Of a stretch of 8,627 bases of DNA, positions 1 through 6,290 are shown piece by piece (positions within the stretch are counted from its first letter, which is position 1; each line of letters begins with the position of its first letter). This DNA is from Waddliaceae bacterium (GTDB lineage Bacteria > Chlamydiota > Chlamydiia > Chlamydiales > SLFE01), in NCBI GenBank assembly GCA_007124415.1, contig SLFE01000060.1, positions 1 through 8,627 of the forward strand, in the 5' to 3' direction. The position numbers and the translations under genes are program-made. The notes under the pieces were generated by a model. That model ran no database searches, had not been told where the DNA came from, and saw only the letters and a list, made by a program, of their open reading frames with translations.

Positions 1-1
1 A

Positions 2-1081
2 CCGAGTCCGACGTTCAGCTATCAACTGCCGCAATTGGAGGTCTCCGCGCCGCCCCGAGCCGCTCTGACCGTGACCGATGATTCCCTGAGGGAAGTCGAG
101 GCTTTTTTGAAGAGGCCTTCACGTCTTCTGGTCGTTGCCGGCGCGCTTCCGCAGCAAGCCAGGGAGGCCGTCCGAGAGTTTTTGATGAAACTTCAAGCGC
201 CTGTTTATCTCGAGGCGACTTCAGGCTTGAGGGAGTGCGGCGAGCTTCGGGAATTAAAGCTCAGAAATATTGAAAGCATTCGGGAGCAGCCGATTGACGC
301 TATTTTAAGAATCGGCGGCGTGCCGACATGCCGGCTGTGGCGCGACTTGGAAGAAATGGAGGGAAAAGTTGAGGTGCTCTCTGTCAGCCACATCCCTTTT
401 TCGGGATTGAGCTGGGGTTCGGTGATCTGCACGTCTCTGGAAGATTTCTTTCCAAAATTGGCGGTTGCAAAGAAGCTCGGTTGGAAGCCGGATGATGCCT
501 CTCTTGACGATCTGTTTCTACGGTTTCCAAAATCAGAGCCAGCGCTGATCCGCCAACTGTCTGAAATGATTCCCCAAGGTGCGAGGGTTTACCTCGGCAA
601 CAGCCTTCCCATCAGGGAGTGGGATCTGGCGGCATGGGACGGGGCTAGCGGAGATGTCTGGGCCAGCAGGGGCATGAGCGGCATCGACGGCCAGTTGTCG
701 ACTTTTTTCGGGCTTTGCGAAGCTGGAAGAGAAAATTGGGCGATAGTCGGGGATCTGACAGCGTTGTATGATCTTGCCGCGCCTTGGATACTGCCGGCGC
801 TCGGCGATCTTCAGATAAAGATTGTCGTGGTGAACAACGGCGGGGGTATGATCTTTTCCAGACTTGATATGGGAGAGAGGTTCACCCATCGCCACAATCA
901 TGATTTTTCCCACTTTGCAAAAATGTGGGGGCTTGGGTTTGAAAGGTGGATGTTTATCCCAAAAACGGCGCCGAGCGACCGGCAAAGTTTAATCGAACTT
1001 AAGCCGGATAAACTAGAAACGGATGAATTTTGGAGAACTTATCGAGACCTACGCTCTTCACGGCTTCTTGGGGCAACCTAG
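2..1081 (+). CDS. menD: MenD, SEPHCHC synthase, C-terminal part (5' end outside window)
   Basis: This is a thiamine-diphosphate enzyme that joins 2-oxoglutarate (with decarboxylation) to isochorismate, giving SEPHCHC, the first committed step of classical menaquinone synthesis in the cytoplasm. The reading frame is open to the left edge, so the TTG at 35 is not the start. About 359 C-terminal residues are visible of a family of about 550-580, so the N-terminal domain with the catalytic glutamate is outside. Seen: NSLPIR (599-616, the Ser and Arg of the substrate site), ASRGMSGIDG (around 662-691), and the ThDP/Mg motif starting GDLTALYDL (749-775) and ending in NN (833-838), followed by GGGMIFSRL. 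These match MenD closely. The stop is TAG at 1079-1081, and the last 59 bp overlap menH in another frame. The length after the ThDP motif is normal for MenD, so the overlap need not mean a frameshift. It is the first visible gene of the men operon. Confidence 0.95.
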   Translation, partial: PSPTFSYQLPQLEVSAPPRAALTVTDDSLREVEAFLKRPSRLLVVAGALPQQAREAVREFLMKLQAPVYLEATSGLRECGELRELKLRNIESIREQPIDAILRIGGVPTCRLWRDLEEMEGKVEVLSVSHIPFSGLSWGSVICTSLEDFFPKLAVAKKLGWKPDDASLDDLFLRFPKSEPALIRQLSEMIPQGARVYLGNSLPIREWDLAAWDGASGDVWASRGMSGIDGQLSTFFGLCEAGRENWAIVGDLTALYDLAAPWILPALGDLQIKIVVVNNGGGMIFSRLDMGERFTHRHNHDFSHFAKMWGLGFERWMFIPKTAPSDRQSLIELKPDKLETDEFWRTYRDLRSSRLLGAT

Positions 1082-1718
1082 CGACTGGTCGTTCCTCCCT
1101 GAAGCGAACGCCATTGACCTTTTTTCGCAGCCTTCTCTGGGAAATAAAAATTTTGCGGAGTGGGCCAAGTGGTTTAATGATTTGACCGCATCGATTTCCC
1201 CGAAACTTCTGATCGGCTACTCGCTTGGGGGGCGGCTGGCTTTGCATGCGTTGAGAGACGATCCCGGCGGTTGGGCAGCAGCTGTTATCGTATCCGCTCA
1301 TCCCGGACTGGCCGAGGGGCGGGAAAAACGGCTCGAGCACGACGACTTATGGGCAAAAAGGTTTTTGCATGAACCTTGGGACCGATTGATAGGCGACTGG
1401 AACGCTCAGCCGGTTTTTGAAAACGAGAGGGACCACCCGAAACGGAATGAAGCTGATTTTGAGAGGGAGGGTTTGTCAAGAGCGCTTACTCAGTGGTCGC
1501 TTGGAAAACAGGAGAACTTATCCGAGGCTTTGAAGCAGCTGCCGATGCCCATCCTTTGGGCAGCGGGTGAGAACGATCGGAAACCCGACCGCCTTTTTCA
1601 CCCAAAATCAAAAATTTGGATTGCGCCGCAAGGGGGACATCGCATAGTATGGACACATCAATCGATGTTACGCGAGGAAATCAAAAGGTTTAAGGAGTCA
1701 TTATGGAAACAGCATTGA
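1023..1718 (+). CDS. menH: MenH, SHCHC synthase (alpha/beta hydrolase)
   Basis: MenH removes pyruvate from SEPHCHC to give SHCHC, the second step after MenD. The 231-residue protein has the full alpha/beta-hydrolase layout: the N-terminal LHGFLGQPSDW oxyanion-hole strand (residues 12-22), the nucleophile elbow GYSLGG with Ser67, the acid in AGEND (Asp185) and the base in GGHR (His206). The segment SAHPGL (91-96) followed by a Trp-rich stretch and QPVF is typical of MenH rather than of general hydrolases. The ATG at 1023 lies 59 bp before the menD stop and is preceded only by a weak AACGG. No better start occurs before the conserved HGF motif, so translation is probably coupled to menD. The gene ends 16 bp inside menB. 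The N-terminus is short compared with the E. coli enzyme. Function is assigned by motifs and by its place between menD and menB. Confidence 0.92.
   Translation: MNFGELIETYALHGFLGQPSDWSFLPEANAIDLFSQPSLGNKNFAEWAKWFNDLTASISPKLLIGYSLGGRLALHALRDDPGGWAAAVIVSAHPGLAEGREKRLEHDDLWAKRFLHEPWDRLIGDWNAQPVFENERDHPKRNEADFEREGLSRALTQWSLGKQENLSEALKQLPMPILWAAGENDRKPDRLFHPKSKIWIAPQGGHRIVWTHQSMLREEIKRFKESLWKQH
1692..1697 (+). promoter_or_regulatory. Strong Shine-Dalgarno of menB
   Basis: AAGGAG stands 5 nt before the menB ATG at 1703, inside the 3' end of menH. It is the best ribosome binding site in the left half of the window and fixes the menB start. It suggests that menB is translated more strongly than menA, menC and menE, which have weak sites. 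Confidence 0.7.
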
Positions 1719-2533
1719 AAGAGCAGTGGACCGAGGTTAAAACATACGAAGATATTGAGTTTCACCGAATGGGGGCTGTCGCAAAAATTACAATCAACCG
1801 CCCGGAAATCCACAACGCTTTTCGTCCTTTGACAGTCGATGAGATGCAGGACGCTTTTGCAAAATGCCGCTACGATGATTCGATCGGCGTTGTCATTCTT
1901 ACAGGCAAGGGGGGCAGAGCTTTTTGTTCGGGAGGGGACCAAAAAATCCGCGAGCATGCCGGATATGCAGGCGAGGACGGGATGCCGAGGCTTAATGTAT
2001 TGGACTTGCAAAAACAGATCAGGACGCTTCCCAAGCCGGTGATCGCGATGGTCGCCGGTTACGCGATCGGAGGGGGTCATGTCCTGCATGTCGTTTGCGA
2101 CCTGACAATCGCTGCCGACAATGCCGTCTTTGGGCAAACAGGGCCGAAAGTGGGGTCGTTCGACGGGGGAATCGGCAGCAGCTATCTCGCCCGGATCGTC
2201 GGGCAGAAAAAGGCCAGGGAAATCTGGTTCCTCTGCCGGCAATATTCGGCAAAGGAGGCTCTTGACATGGGACTTGTTAACGCGGTTGTTCCCCTTGAGG
2301 ATTTGGAAGATGAAACACTCAAATGGTGCGAAGAGATGCTACAGCACTCGCCCATGGCGCTGCGGTGTTTAAAATCTGCAATGAACGCCGATTGCGACGG
2401 GCAGGCAGGACTCATCGACCTCGCGGGAAATGCTACGCTTCTTTACTACATGAGCGAGGAGGCGAAAGAGGGGCATGCGGCGTTTAAGGAAAAGCGCAAG
2501 CCTGACTTTGCAAAATTTAAACGGTATCCTTAA
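1703..2533 (+). CDS. menB: MenB, 1,4-dihydroxy-2-naphthoyl-CoA synthase
   Basis: MenB is a crotonase-fold enzyme that closes the second ring, converting o-succinylbenzoyl-CoA to DHNA-CoA by a Dieckmann-type condensation. The 276 residues are close to the family norm (about 270-285). Seen: the oxyanion-hole segments GRAFCSGGDQ (71-80) and GYAIGGGHVLH (119-129), then QTGPKVGSFDGG (145-156). Gly147, Asp154 and Tyr249 line up with the bicarbonate-site Gly156 and catalytic Asp163 and Tyr258 of E. coli MenB as I remember them. The Gly marks the type I, bicarbonate-dependent enzyme. The C-terminus (KRKPDFAKFKRYP) is the usual MenB ending. The start has a strong AAGGAG 5 nt upstream and overlaps menH by 16 bp. 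It is the most conserved protein in the window and anchors the identification of the whole operon. Confidence 0.97.
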   Translation: METALKEQWTEVKTYEDIEFHRMGAVAKITINRPEIHNAFRPLTVDEMQDAFAKCRYDDSIGVVILTGKGGRAFCSGGDQKIREHAGYAGEDGMPRLNVLDLQKQIRTLPKPVIAMVAGYAIGGGHVLHVVCDLTIAADNAVFGQTGPKVGSFDGGIGSSYLARIVGQKKAREIWFLCRQYSAKEALDMGLVNAVVPLEDLEDETLKWCEEMLQHSPMALRCLKSAMNADCDGQAGLIDLAGNATLLYYMSEEAKEGHAAFKEKRKPDFAKFKRYP

Positions 2534-2542
2534 GATATTGCT

Positions 2543-3439
2543 ATGACAACAGATATTCCCAAATGGAGATATTGGATCGCGGCTTGCCGGCCGAAAACCT
2601 TGACTGTCGCGTTTGTCGCTGTTTTGGCCGGTACGGCCTTGGCTTTCTCTGTCGGCGAGATCAACTGGTTCATTGCCTTTCTTGCTTTGATCTGCTCGCT
2701 GTTGATGCAAGCAGGGGCCAACCTGATCAACGACGCCGCTGATTTTAAAACCGGAGCCGACACTGAAGAGAGGCTGGGATTTCCCAGGGCTACCCAAATG
2801 GGCTGGCTTTCCTATGAGGAGGTCTATTACGGCGGGCTGGCGGCCTTTGCCCTGGCTTTCGTATTAGCTATCCCTCTTGTGGTTCACGGGGGTCTCTTTA
2901 TCCTATTTCTTCTGGTCGTCTCGATAATGGCCGGCTATGGCTATTCGGCGGGGCCGTATCCTTTAGCCTACCATGGACTGGGGGAGGTCTTTGTCCTGAT
3001 TTTTTTCGGCTATGTCTGCACGACGATTCCCTATTATTTGCAAACGGGAGCTGTCGACTTAAAAATTCTTCTGGCTTCGACGCAGATCGGCGTTATTTCG
3101 ACCCTTTTGATCGCAATTAATAATACCAGGGATATCGAAGGGGATAAAAAAGCCGGTAAAAAAACTTTGGCTGCAAGATACGGGATTGTTTTCGGCAAGC
3201 TTGAGATCTCCCTGACACTGCTCCTTCCTTTTTTATTAAACCTTCTGTGGGCTAAATTGGGATATCCTATCGCTGCATTTTTACCTTTGAGCCTGCTCCC
3301 TCTTGCGACAATAATTATCCAGGGGATCTGGAAGCACAGTCCGGGAAGGCTCTACAACGGATATTTTGTTTTGTCGGCTTTGCTCCATTTGGTATTTGGA
3401 ATTTTGTTATCCCTAGCGTTTATTCTGCAAGATTTATGA
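2543..3439 (+). CDS. menA: MenA, DHNA polyprenyltransferase (UbiA superfamily)
   Basis: MenA is an integral membrane prenyltransferase that attaches the polyprenyl chain to 1,4-dihydroxy-2-naphthoate with loss of CO2, giving demethylmenaquinol. The 298 residues are usual for the family. Both Asp-rich Mg/diphosphate motifs are present: NDAADFKTGAD (63-73) and NNTRDIEGDKKAGKKTL (193-209). The N-terminal ACRPKTL (14-20) is the characteristic MenA start. Between and after the motifs lie about eight hydrophobic helices, with the last at the very C-terminus. The ATG follows the menB stop by 9 bp and has no clear Shine-Dalgarno. The stop overlaps the next gene as ATGA (3436-3439), implying coupled translation. 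MenA rather than UbiA is chosen because of the men context and the GADTEER wording after the first motif. Confidence 0.95.
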   Translation: MTTDIPKWRYWIAACRPKTLTVAFVAVLAGTALAFSVGEINWFIAFLALICSLLMQAGANLINDAADFKTGADTEERLGFPRATQMGWLSYEEVYYGGLAAFALAFVLAIPLVVHGGLFILFLLVVSIMAGYGYSAGPYPLAYHGLGEVFVLIFFGYVCTTIPYYLQTGAVDLKILLASTQIGVISTLLIAINNTRDIEGDKKAGKKTLAARYGIVFGKLEISLTLLLPFLLNLLWAKLGYPIAAFLPLSLLPLATIIIQGIWKHSPGRLYNGYFVLSALLHLVFGILLSLAFILQDL

Positions 3440-4317
3440 AGATATACTTTCATGAGTACAAGCTTTCTCAGAGGAAAGGGGCTCTTCTTAAAATCGATTT
3501 CCGGGATGGTTCAACCGGATATGCCGATTGCCACCCGTGGCCGGAACTCGGCGATCTTCCTCTTGAGCAGCAGTTGGCAAGGCTTGGACGGGGCCAGGCG
3601 ACCTCTTTGACAAGGCAGTCGCTTAAACTTGCGGAAATCGACGCCGAAGGGCGGGCAGCCGGAAAAAATCTTTTGTCCCCGTTGACTATTCCCAAGAGTC
3701 ACTATCTTTTGTTGAATTTAGGCGTTTCATCGAAACTGGAAGTCGAGCAGGCCCTCGAAGAGGGTTTCACGCATTTTAAAGTGAAAGTCGGAACTGACTT
3801 TTCCGATGAAATGCATTTTTTAGAACCGCTTTTAGAAATTCCAAATGCCCTTTGGCGTCTCGATTTTAACAATCGTCTAAAAGTAGACGACCTGCCTTTT
3901 TTGGAGGCGGCAAACGTATCTTCGATTGAATTTATTGAAGACCCTTTTCCCTATGACAGCAGTTGGTCTGAGTTTCCCTTACCAATCGCCTTGGATCGTC
4001 AAGCTGACGGTCATGAGGACTTTTATCGATACAAGGTTTTCAAACCGTCTGTCGAGGATTTTAAAGAAACTCGAAAACCTCTTGTCGTCACATCAAATTT
4101 AGGCCATCCTCTAGGACAGGCAGCAGACGCCTACATCGCGGGAAAGTTGAATGATGATTATAATGTAGGCATTTGCGGGCTTCTTTCTCACAGAGTCTAT
4201 TCTCGCAATTTGTTTAGCGAACAATTATCGTGGAGGGGAGCGGAATGGAAGAGTCCTGAAGGAACAGGATTTGGTTTTGATGAACTTTTACACACTACAA
4301 CTTGGTGCAGATTATGA
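3436..4317 (+). CDS. menC: MenC, o-succinylbenzoate synthase (enolase superfamily)
   Basis: MenC dehydrates SHCHC to o-succinylbenzoate. The 293-residue protein is slightly shorter than E. coli MenC (about 320) but keeps the enolase-superfamily catalytic set: the KVK motif (Lys115 and Lys117), Mg ligands in LDFNN (Asp143), FIEDPF (Glu168) and ALDR (Asp187), and the second catalytic lysine in VFKPS (Lys203). The N-terminal capping domain (about residues 1-85) includes the family-typical GYADCHPWPELGD (28-40). The start ATG overlaps the menA stop by 4 bp (ATGA) and the 3' end overlaps menE in the same way. Divergence inside this fold makes sequence identity low between phyla, but the catalytic residues and operon position make the call firm. 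Confidence 0.93.
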   Translation: MKIYFHEYKLSQRKGALLKIDFRDGSTGYADCHPWPELGDLPLEQQLARLGRGQATSLTRQSLKLAEIDAEGRAAGKNLLSPLTIPKSHYLLLNLGVSSKLEVEQALEEGFTHFKVKVGTDFSDEMHFLEPLLEIPNALWRLDFNNRLKVDDLPFLEAANVSSIEFIEDPFPYDSSWSEFPLPIALDRQADGHEDFYRYKVFKPSVEDFKETRKPLVVTSNLGHPLGQAADAYIAGKLNDDYNVGICGLLSHRVYSRNLFSEQLSWRGAEWKSPEGTGFGFDELLHTTTWCRL

Positions 4318-5429
4318 GTTTTGAATGGGATAGCGATCAAACAATTGTATTAATGAATCCTCGGATGCCGGGCAAAGACAAGTACACTCATAGGCTTCAT
4401 GAGATCGGATTGAAAGGGCATATCTGGCTTGCGACATCCGGAACGACATCGATCAAATGGGTGGCCCTCTCAAAAAAGGCCATACTTCATTCAGCAAGAG
4501 CGGTCAGCCAACATTTGGAGATGACCGATCAGGATATCTGGATAAACCCTTTACCCGATTTTCATATCGGAGGCCTCGCGATTTGGGCTAGAACATTTGT
4601 TTGCAATGCGAAAGTGGTCGATTTTAAAAGGGAATCCAAATGGCATCCTAAAGTATTCCGGGATTGCCTGGCATCATCAAAGGGGACCCTGACATCTTTG
4701 GTTCCCGCTCAGCTCTACGATCTTGTTTGCCTCCAACTCGAAGCCCCTCCTTCTCTAAGGGCGGTGCTCATCGGAGGAGGGAGGCTTGAGTACTCTCTTT
4801 ATTCAAAGGCAGTAAATCTTGGGTGGAGATGCTTGCCGACCTACGGCATGACGGAAACGGCCTCGCAGGTAGCGACCGCAAAGCCGGAAACAAAGGCCGA
4901 TTTGGAATTGCTGCCCCATGTTTCGGCCAAGATTAATGATGAGGGGTTGATTTGTATTAAATCTGACTGCTTGTTAACATGTTACGCAGAAATTAATTCA
5001 GAAACGGTTGTGACCGATCCAAAAAACGACGGGTGGTTTTGCACTGATGACGTGGGTGTGATTAAAGACAACTCGCTCAAAGTCAAGGGAAGAAAATCCG
5101 ACTTTATCAAAATAGGGGGGGAAAGCGTATCGGTCACAATGCTTGAAAGCGTATTCGACACCCTTAAGCTTGAATACGGCGTAACAGATGACATGGCCTT
5201 AGTGGCGATACCCGACGACAGGCTTGGACATGTGATCCATCTTGCCACAACTTATGAATCCCTCCGGCTGTTGACCCTTGTCGAGGAGTTTCAAGAAAGG
5301 GTGCATCCCTTTGAAAGGATACGGCAAATCCATCGCGTCGACAAAATCCCTAGAGGGCCGATGAACAAAGTGATTAAAAGCGATTTAGAAAAGGTGTTAA
5401 CCAAGGAGCCACTTGCAAAATTCCAGTGA
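4314..5429 (+). CDS. menE: MenE, o-succinylbenzoate-CoA ligase (ANL superfamily)
   Basis: MenE activates o-succinylbenzoate with ATP and CoA to OSB-CoA, the substrate of MenB. I choose the ATG at 4314, which overlaps the menC stop as ATGA just like the menA/menC junction. TTG (4302) and GTG (4305) codons upstream are in frame but less likely. The 371 residues are short for the family (about 450 in E. coli), with a reduced N-terminal domain, yet all core motifs are present: P-loop ATSGTTSIKW (40-49), TYGMTETASQ (176-185), GWFCTDD (240-246), GRKSDFIKIGGE (259-270) and the C-terminal PRGPMNK with the adenylating Lys352. The last seven residues (EPLAKFQ) are encoded by the outer arm of a palindromic repeat (5405-5426), and the stop follows directly, so the natural C-terminus seems to have been replaced. 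Function should not suffer because the tail lies beyond the A10 motif. Confidence 0.93.
   Translation: MSFEWDSDQTIVLMNPRMPGKDKYTHRLHEIGLKGHIWLATSGTTSIKWVALSKKAILHSARAVSQHLEMTDQDIWINPLPDFHIGGLAIWARTFVCNAKVVDFKRESKWHPKVFRDCLASSKGTLTSLVPAQLYDLVCLQLEAPPSLRAVLIGGGRLEYSLYSKAVNLGWRCLPTYGMTETASQVATAKPETKADLELLPHVSAKINDEGLICIKSDCLLTCYAEINSETVVTDPKNDGWFCTDDVGVIKDNSLKVKGRKSDFIKIGGESVSVTMLESVFDTLKLEYGVTDDMALVAIPDDRLGHVIHLATTYESLRLLTLVEEFQERVHPFERIRQIHRVDKIPRGPMNKVIKSDLEKVLTKEPLAKFQ
5405..5426 (+). repeat. Outer inverted-repeat arm, left
   Basis: A 22-bp sequence starting GGAGCCACTTGC and ending TTCCAG. Its exact reverse complement lies at 5548-5569. It encodes the last seven residues of MenE and ends one base before the menE stop codon. 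Confidence 0.9.
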
Positions 5430-5457
5430 AACTGATTTTTGAGCTATTTTGCCGAAA

Positions 5458-5518
5458 TTTGCCATGTGTCACAAATTCACATACTCCTAAGAGTAGGGGA
5501 TTTGTGACACATGGCAAA
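5458..5518. repeat. Inner hairpin with 19-bp perfect arms
   Basis: TTTGCCATGTGTCACAAAT (5458-5476) is exactly complementary to 5500-5518, with a 23-nt loop that itself holds a TACTC/GAGTA stem and CTAA loop (5482-5495). Every paired position matches. The ATG at 5511 lies in the right arm, so if used as a start it would be buried in the stem of the transcript. Confidence 0.9.
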
Positions 5519-5547
5519 GATCGGTGAAAGAGCCAAAAAGCTTTCTG

Positions 5548-5569
5548 CTGGAATTTTGCAAGTGGCTCC
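5548..5569 (+). repeat. Outer inverted-repeat arm, right
   Basis: Exact reverse complement of 5405-5426. It ends one base before the AAGGA Shine-Dalgarno (5570-5574) that serves the downstream gene. Confidence 0.9.
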
Positions 5570-5574
5570 AAGGA
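5570..5574 (+). promoter_or_regulatory. Shine-Dalgarno deciding the start at 5580
   Basis: AAGGA stands 5 nt before the ATG at 5580. The upstream candidate ATG at 5511 has only AGGGGA (5495-5500) ten nt away, and it sits in the stem of a 19-bp hairpin. This favours 5580 as the true start of the unknown gene. Confidence 0.55.
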
Positions 5575-5579
5575 ATCAT

Positions 5580-6290
5580 ATGCAACCAACAGATGTTGAA
5601 TTTAGTGTGATCGGACATACTCAGGCGAAGTTGCCTCCGGTCAATTGCGAGCCCGAAGCAGTCCAAATCAAGACTCGTAAGGAATGGGAAAAAGTCTGCT
5701 CGGATGAAGGAATAAAAAGTGAGAAAGTCAATTTTAAAGAGAAGAAAATTATTAAAGCGGGATCTCCCACTCCCAGCCCCCATTTTGTTTTAGGTGTTGT
5801 AAGAGTGAAGAAGATTGGCAAGATGACTCTGCTGGTTCAATATGCTTCGATTGTTCGCGATCCCCAAGCACGAAACAAAATGGTGCCAACTTACTCAAGT
5901 GTTTTTGTCGCTGTAAGCAAGAAGGAGAAGTTCAACCGAATTTTGTTGGATTCTCTTCCTAATTTTAAGCCGGAGGCCCATTTCGGCGAGCTGCAAACAA
6001 TGTTTGACCTTGCAAGAGATGCTGAAGTAAGTTCGGGTGAATTGGAATCATTAATGTTTGATTTGTTTGCTGATCAAGACCCGTCATTTAAAAGAAGTGA
6101 AGAATATGAACGAACCAAAGAATTAACCGAAGATGAGAAAAAAAACCGGGCATTGAAAATAGTTCATGAAAAGACTGTTGAGGCCGAACAACATTATTCT
6201 AAGCTAAGGAGTGAAAAATACACAGAATACAACGAATGTGTGCAAAAACTTTGCGGAAAAAATATTAGAGTTTCTTCTCCGCAAGAATAA
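5580..6290 (+). CDS. Hypothetical protein, 236 residues, family not recognised
   Basis: I do not recognise this protein. From the ATG at 5580 it has 236 residues, while a start at 5511 would give 259 but would take its first 20 residues from the palindromic repeat. There is no signal peptide and no membrane segment. The N-terminal half (to about residue 120) has alternating hydrophobic stretches that suggest a small beta-rich domain, for example HFVLGVVRVKK and KMTLLVQYASIV. The C-terminal third is highly charged and probably helical or coiled coil, rich in Glu and Lys. There are only three cysteines and no obvious catalytic motif. The base composition is more AT-rich than in the men genes, which may mean a different origin. 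It lies on the men strand but after the repeat, so co-transcription is uncertain. Its last 26 bp overlap the 3' end of ubiE on the other strand. Confidence 0.7.
   Translation: MQPTDVEFSVIGHTQAKLPPVNCEPEAVQIKTRKEWEKVCSDEGIKSEKVNFKEKKIIKAGSPTPSPHFVLGVVRVKKIGKMTLLVQYASIVRDPQARNKMVPTYSSVFVAVSKKEKFNRILLDSLPNFKPEAHFGELQTMFDLARDAEVSSGELESLMFDLFADQDPSFKRSEEYERTKELTEDEKKNRALKIVHEKTVEAEQHYSKLRSEKYTEYNECVQKLCGKNIRVSSPQE
6244..6284 (-). terminator. Possible intrinsic terminator of the leftward ubiE transcript
   Basis: TTGCGGA (6251-6257) and TCCGCAA (6278-6284) form a 7-bp stem. In the - strand RNA the stem can be extended through G-U pairs between the GAGAAGAA and UUUUUU segments. A run of five U (6244-6248) follows. 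On the + strand the same hairpin has mismatches and no U-run. It covers the ubiE stop codon and the end of the convergent unknown gene. The U-run is short and a little displaced, so this is only a candidate. Confidence 0.35.

Larger units (their letters stand above)
5401..5574. mobile_element. Nested palindromic element (MITE-like) at the menE 3' end
   Basis: A long interrupted palindrome with its centre near 5487-5488. From outside to inside it has perfect 22-bp arms (5405-5426 and 5548-5569), imperfect middle arms (about 5427-5457 against 5519-5547), perfect 19-bp inner arms (5458-5476 and 5500-5518) and an apical 5-bp stem with a CTAA loop (5482-5495). A 7-bp direct repeat CCAAGGA sits at both edges (5401-5407 and 5568-5574) and could be a target-site duplication. 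It overlaps the outer bases of the arms, so the exact boundary is uncertain. No transposase is encoded. No U-run follows either side, so it is not a standard intrinsic terminator. A non-autonomous transposable element fits best. A dispersed intergenic hairpin family or a regulatory RNA structure remain possible. Confidence 0.6.

Noticed and set aside
533..985. A 150-codon - strand frame inside menD
   Set aside because: It is antisense to strongly conserved MenD motifs and has no recognisable domain.
1658..2242. A 194-codon - strand frame antisense to menB
   Set aside because: Long but fully inside the most conserved gene of the window. The sequence shows no domain.
2369..2797. A 142-codon - strand frame across menB/menA
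   Set aside because: It is a shadow of two well-conserved genes, with unlikely composition and no ribosome site.
4302..4313. Upstream TTG/GTG starts for menE
   Set aside because: The ATG at 4314 forms the same ATGA stop-start overlap seen at menA/menC and leaves the conserved domain intact.
5405..5569. Palindrome as a rho-independent terminator of the men operon
   Set aside because: The arms are far longer than usual, the right arm is followed by CCAAGGAATC rather than a U-run, and the left arm lies in the menE coding sequence.
5401..5574. CRISPR array or attachment site
   Set aside because: Only inverted copies are present. There are no regularly spaced direct repeats, no integrase and no tRNA end.
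5374..5589. A 71-codon - strand frame across the palindrome
   Set aside because: It arises because the arms are reverse complements, so it repeats the MenE tail peptide in mirror form. It has no ribosome site and it overlaps menE.
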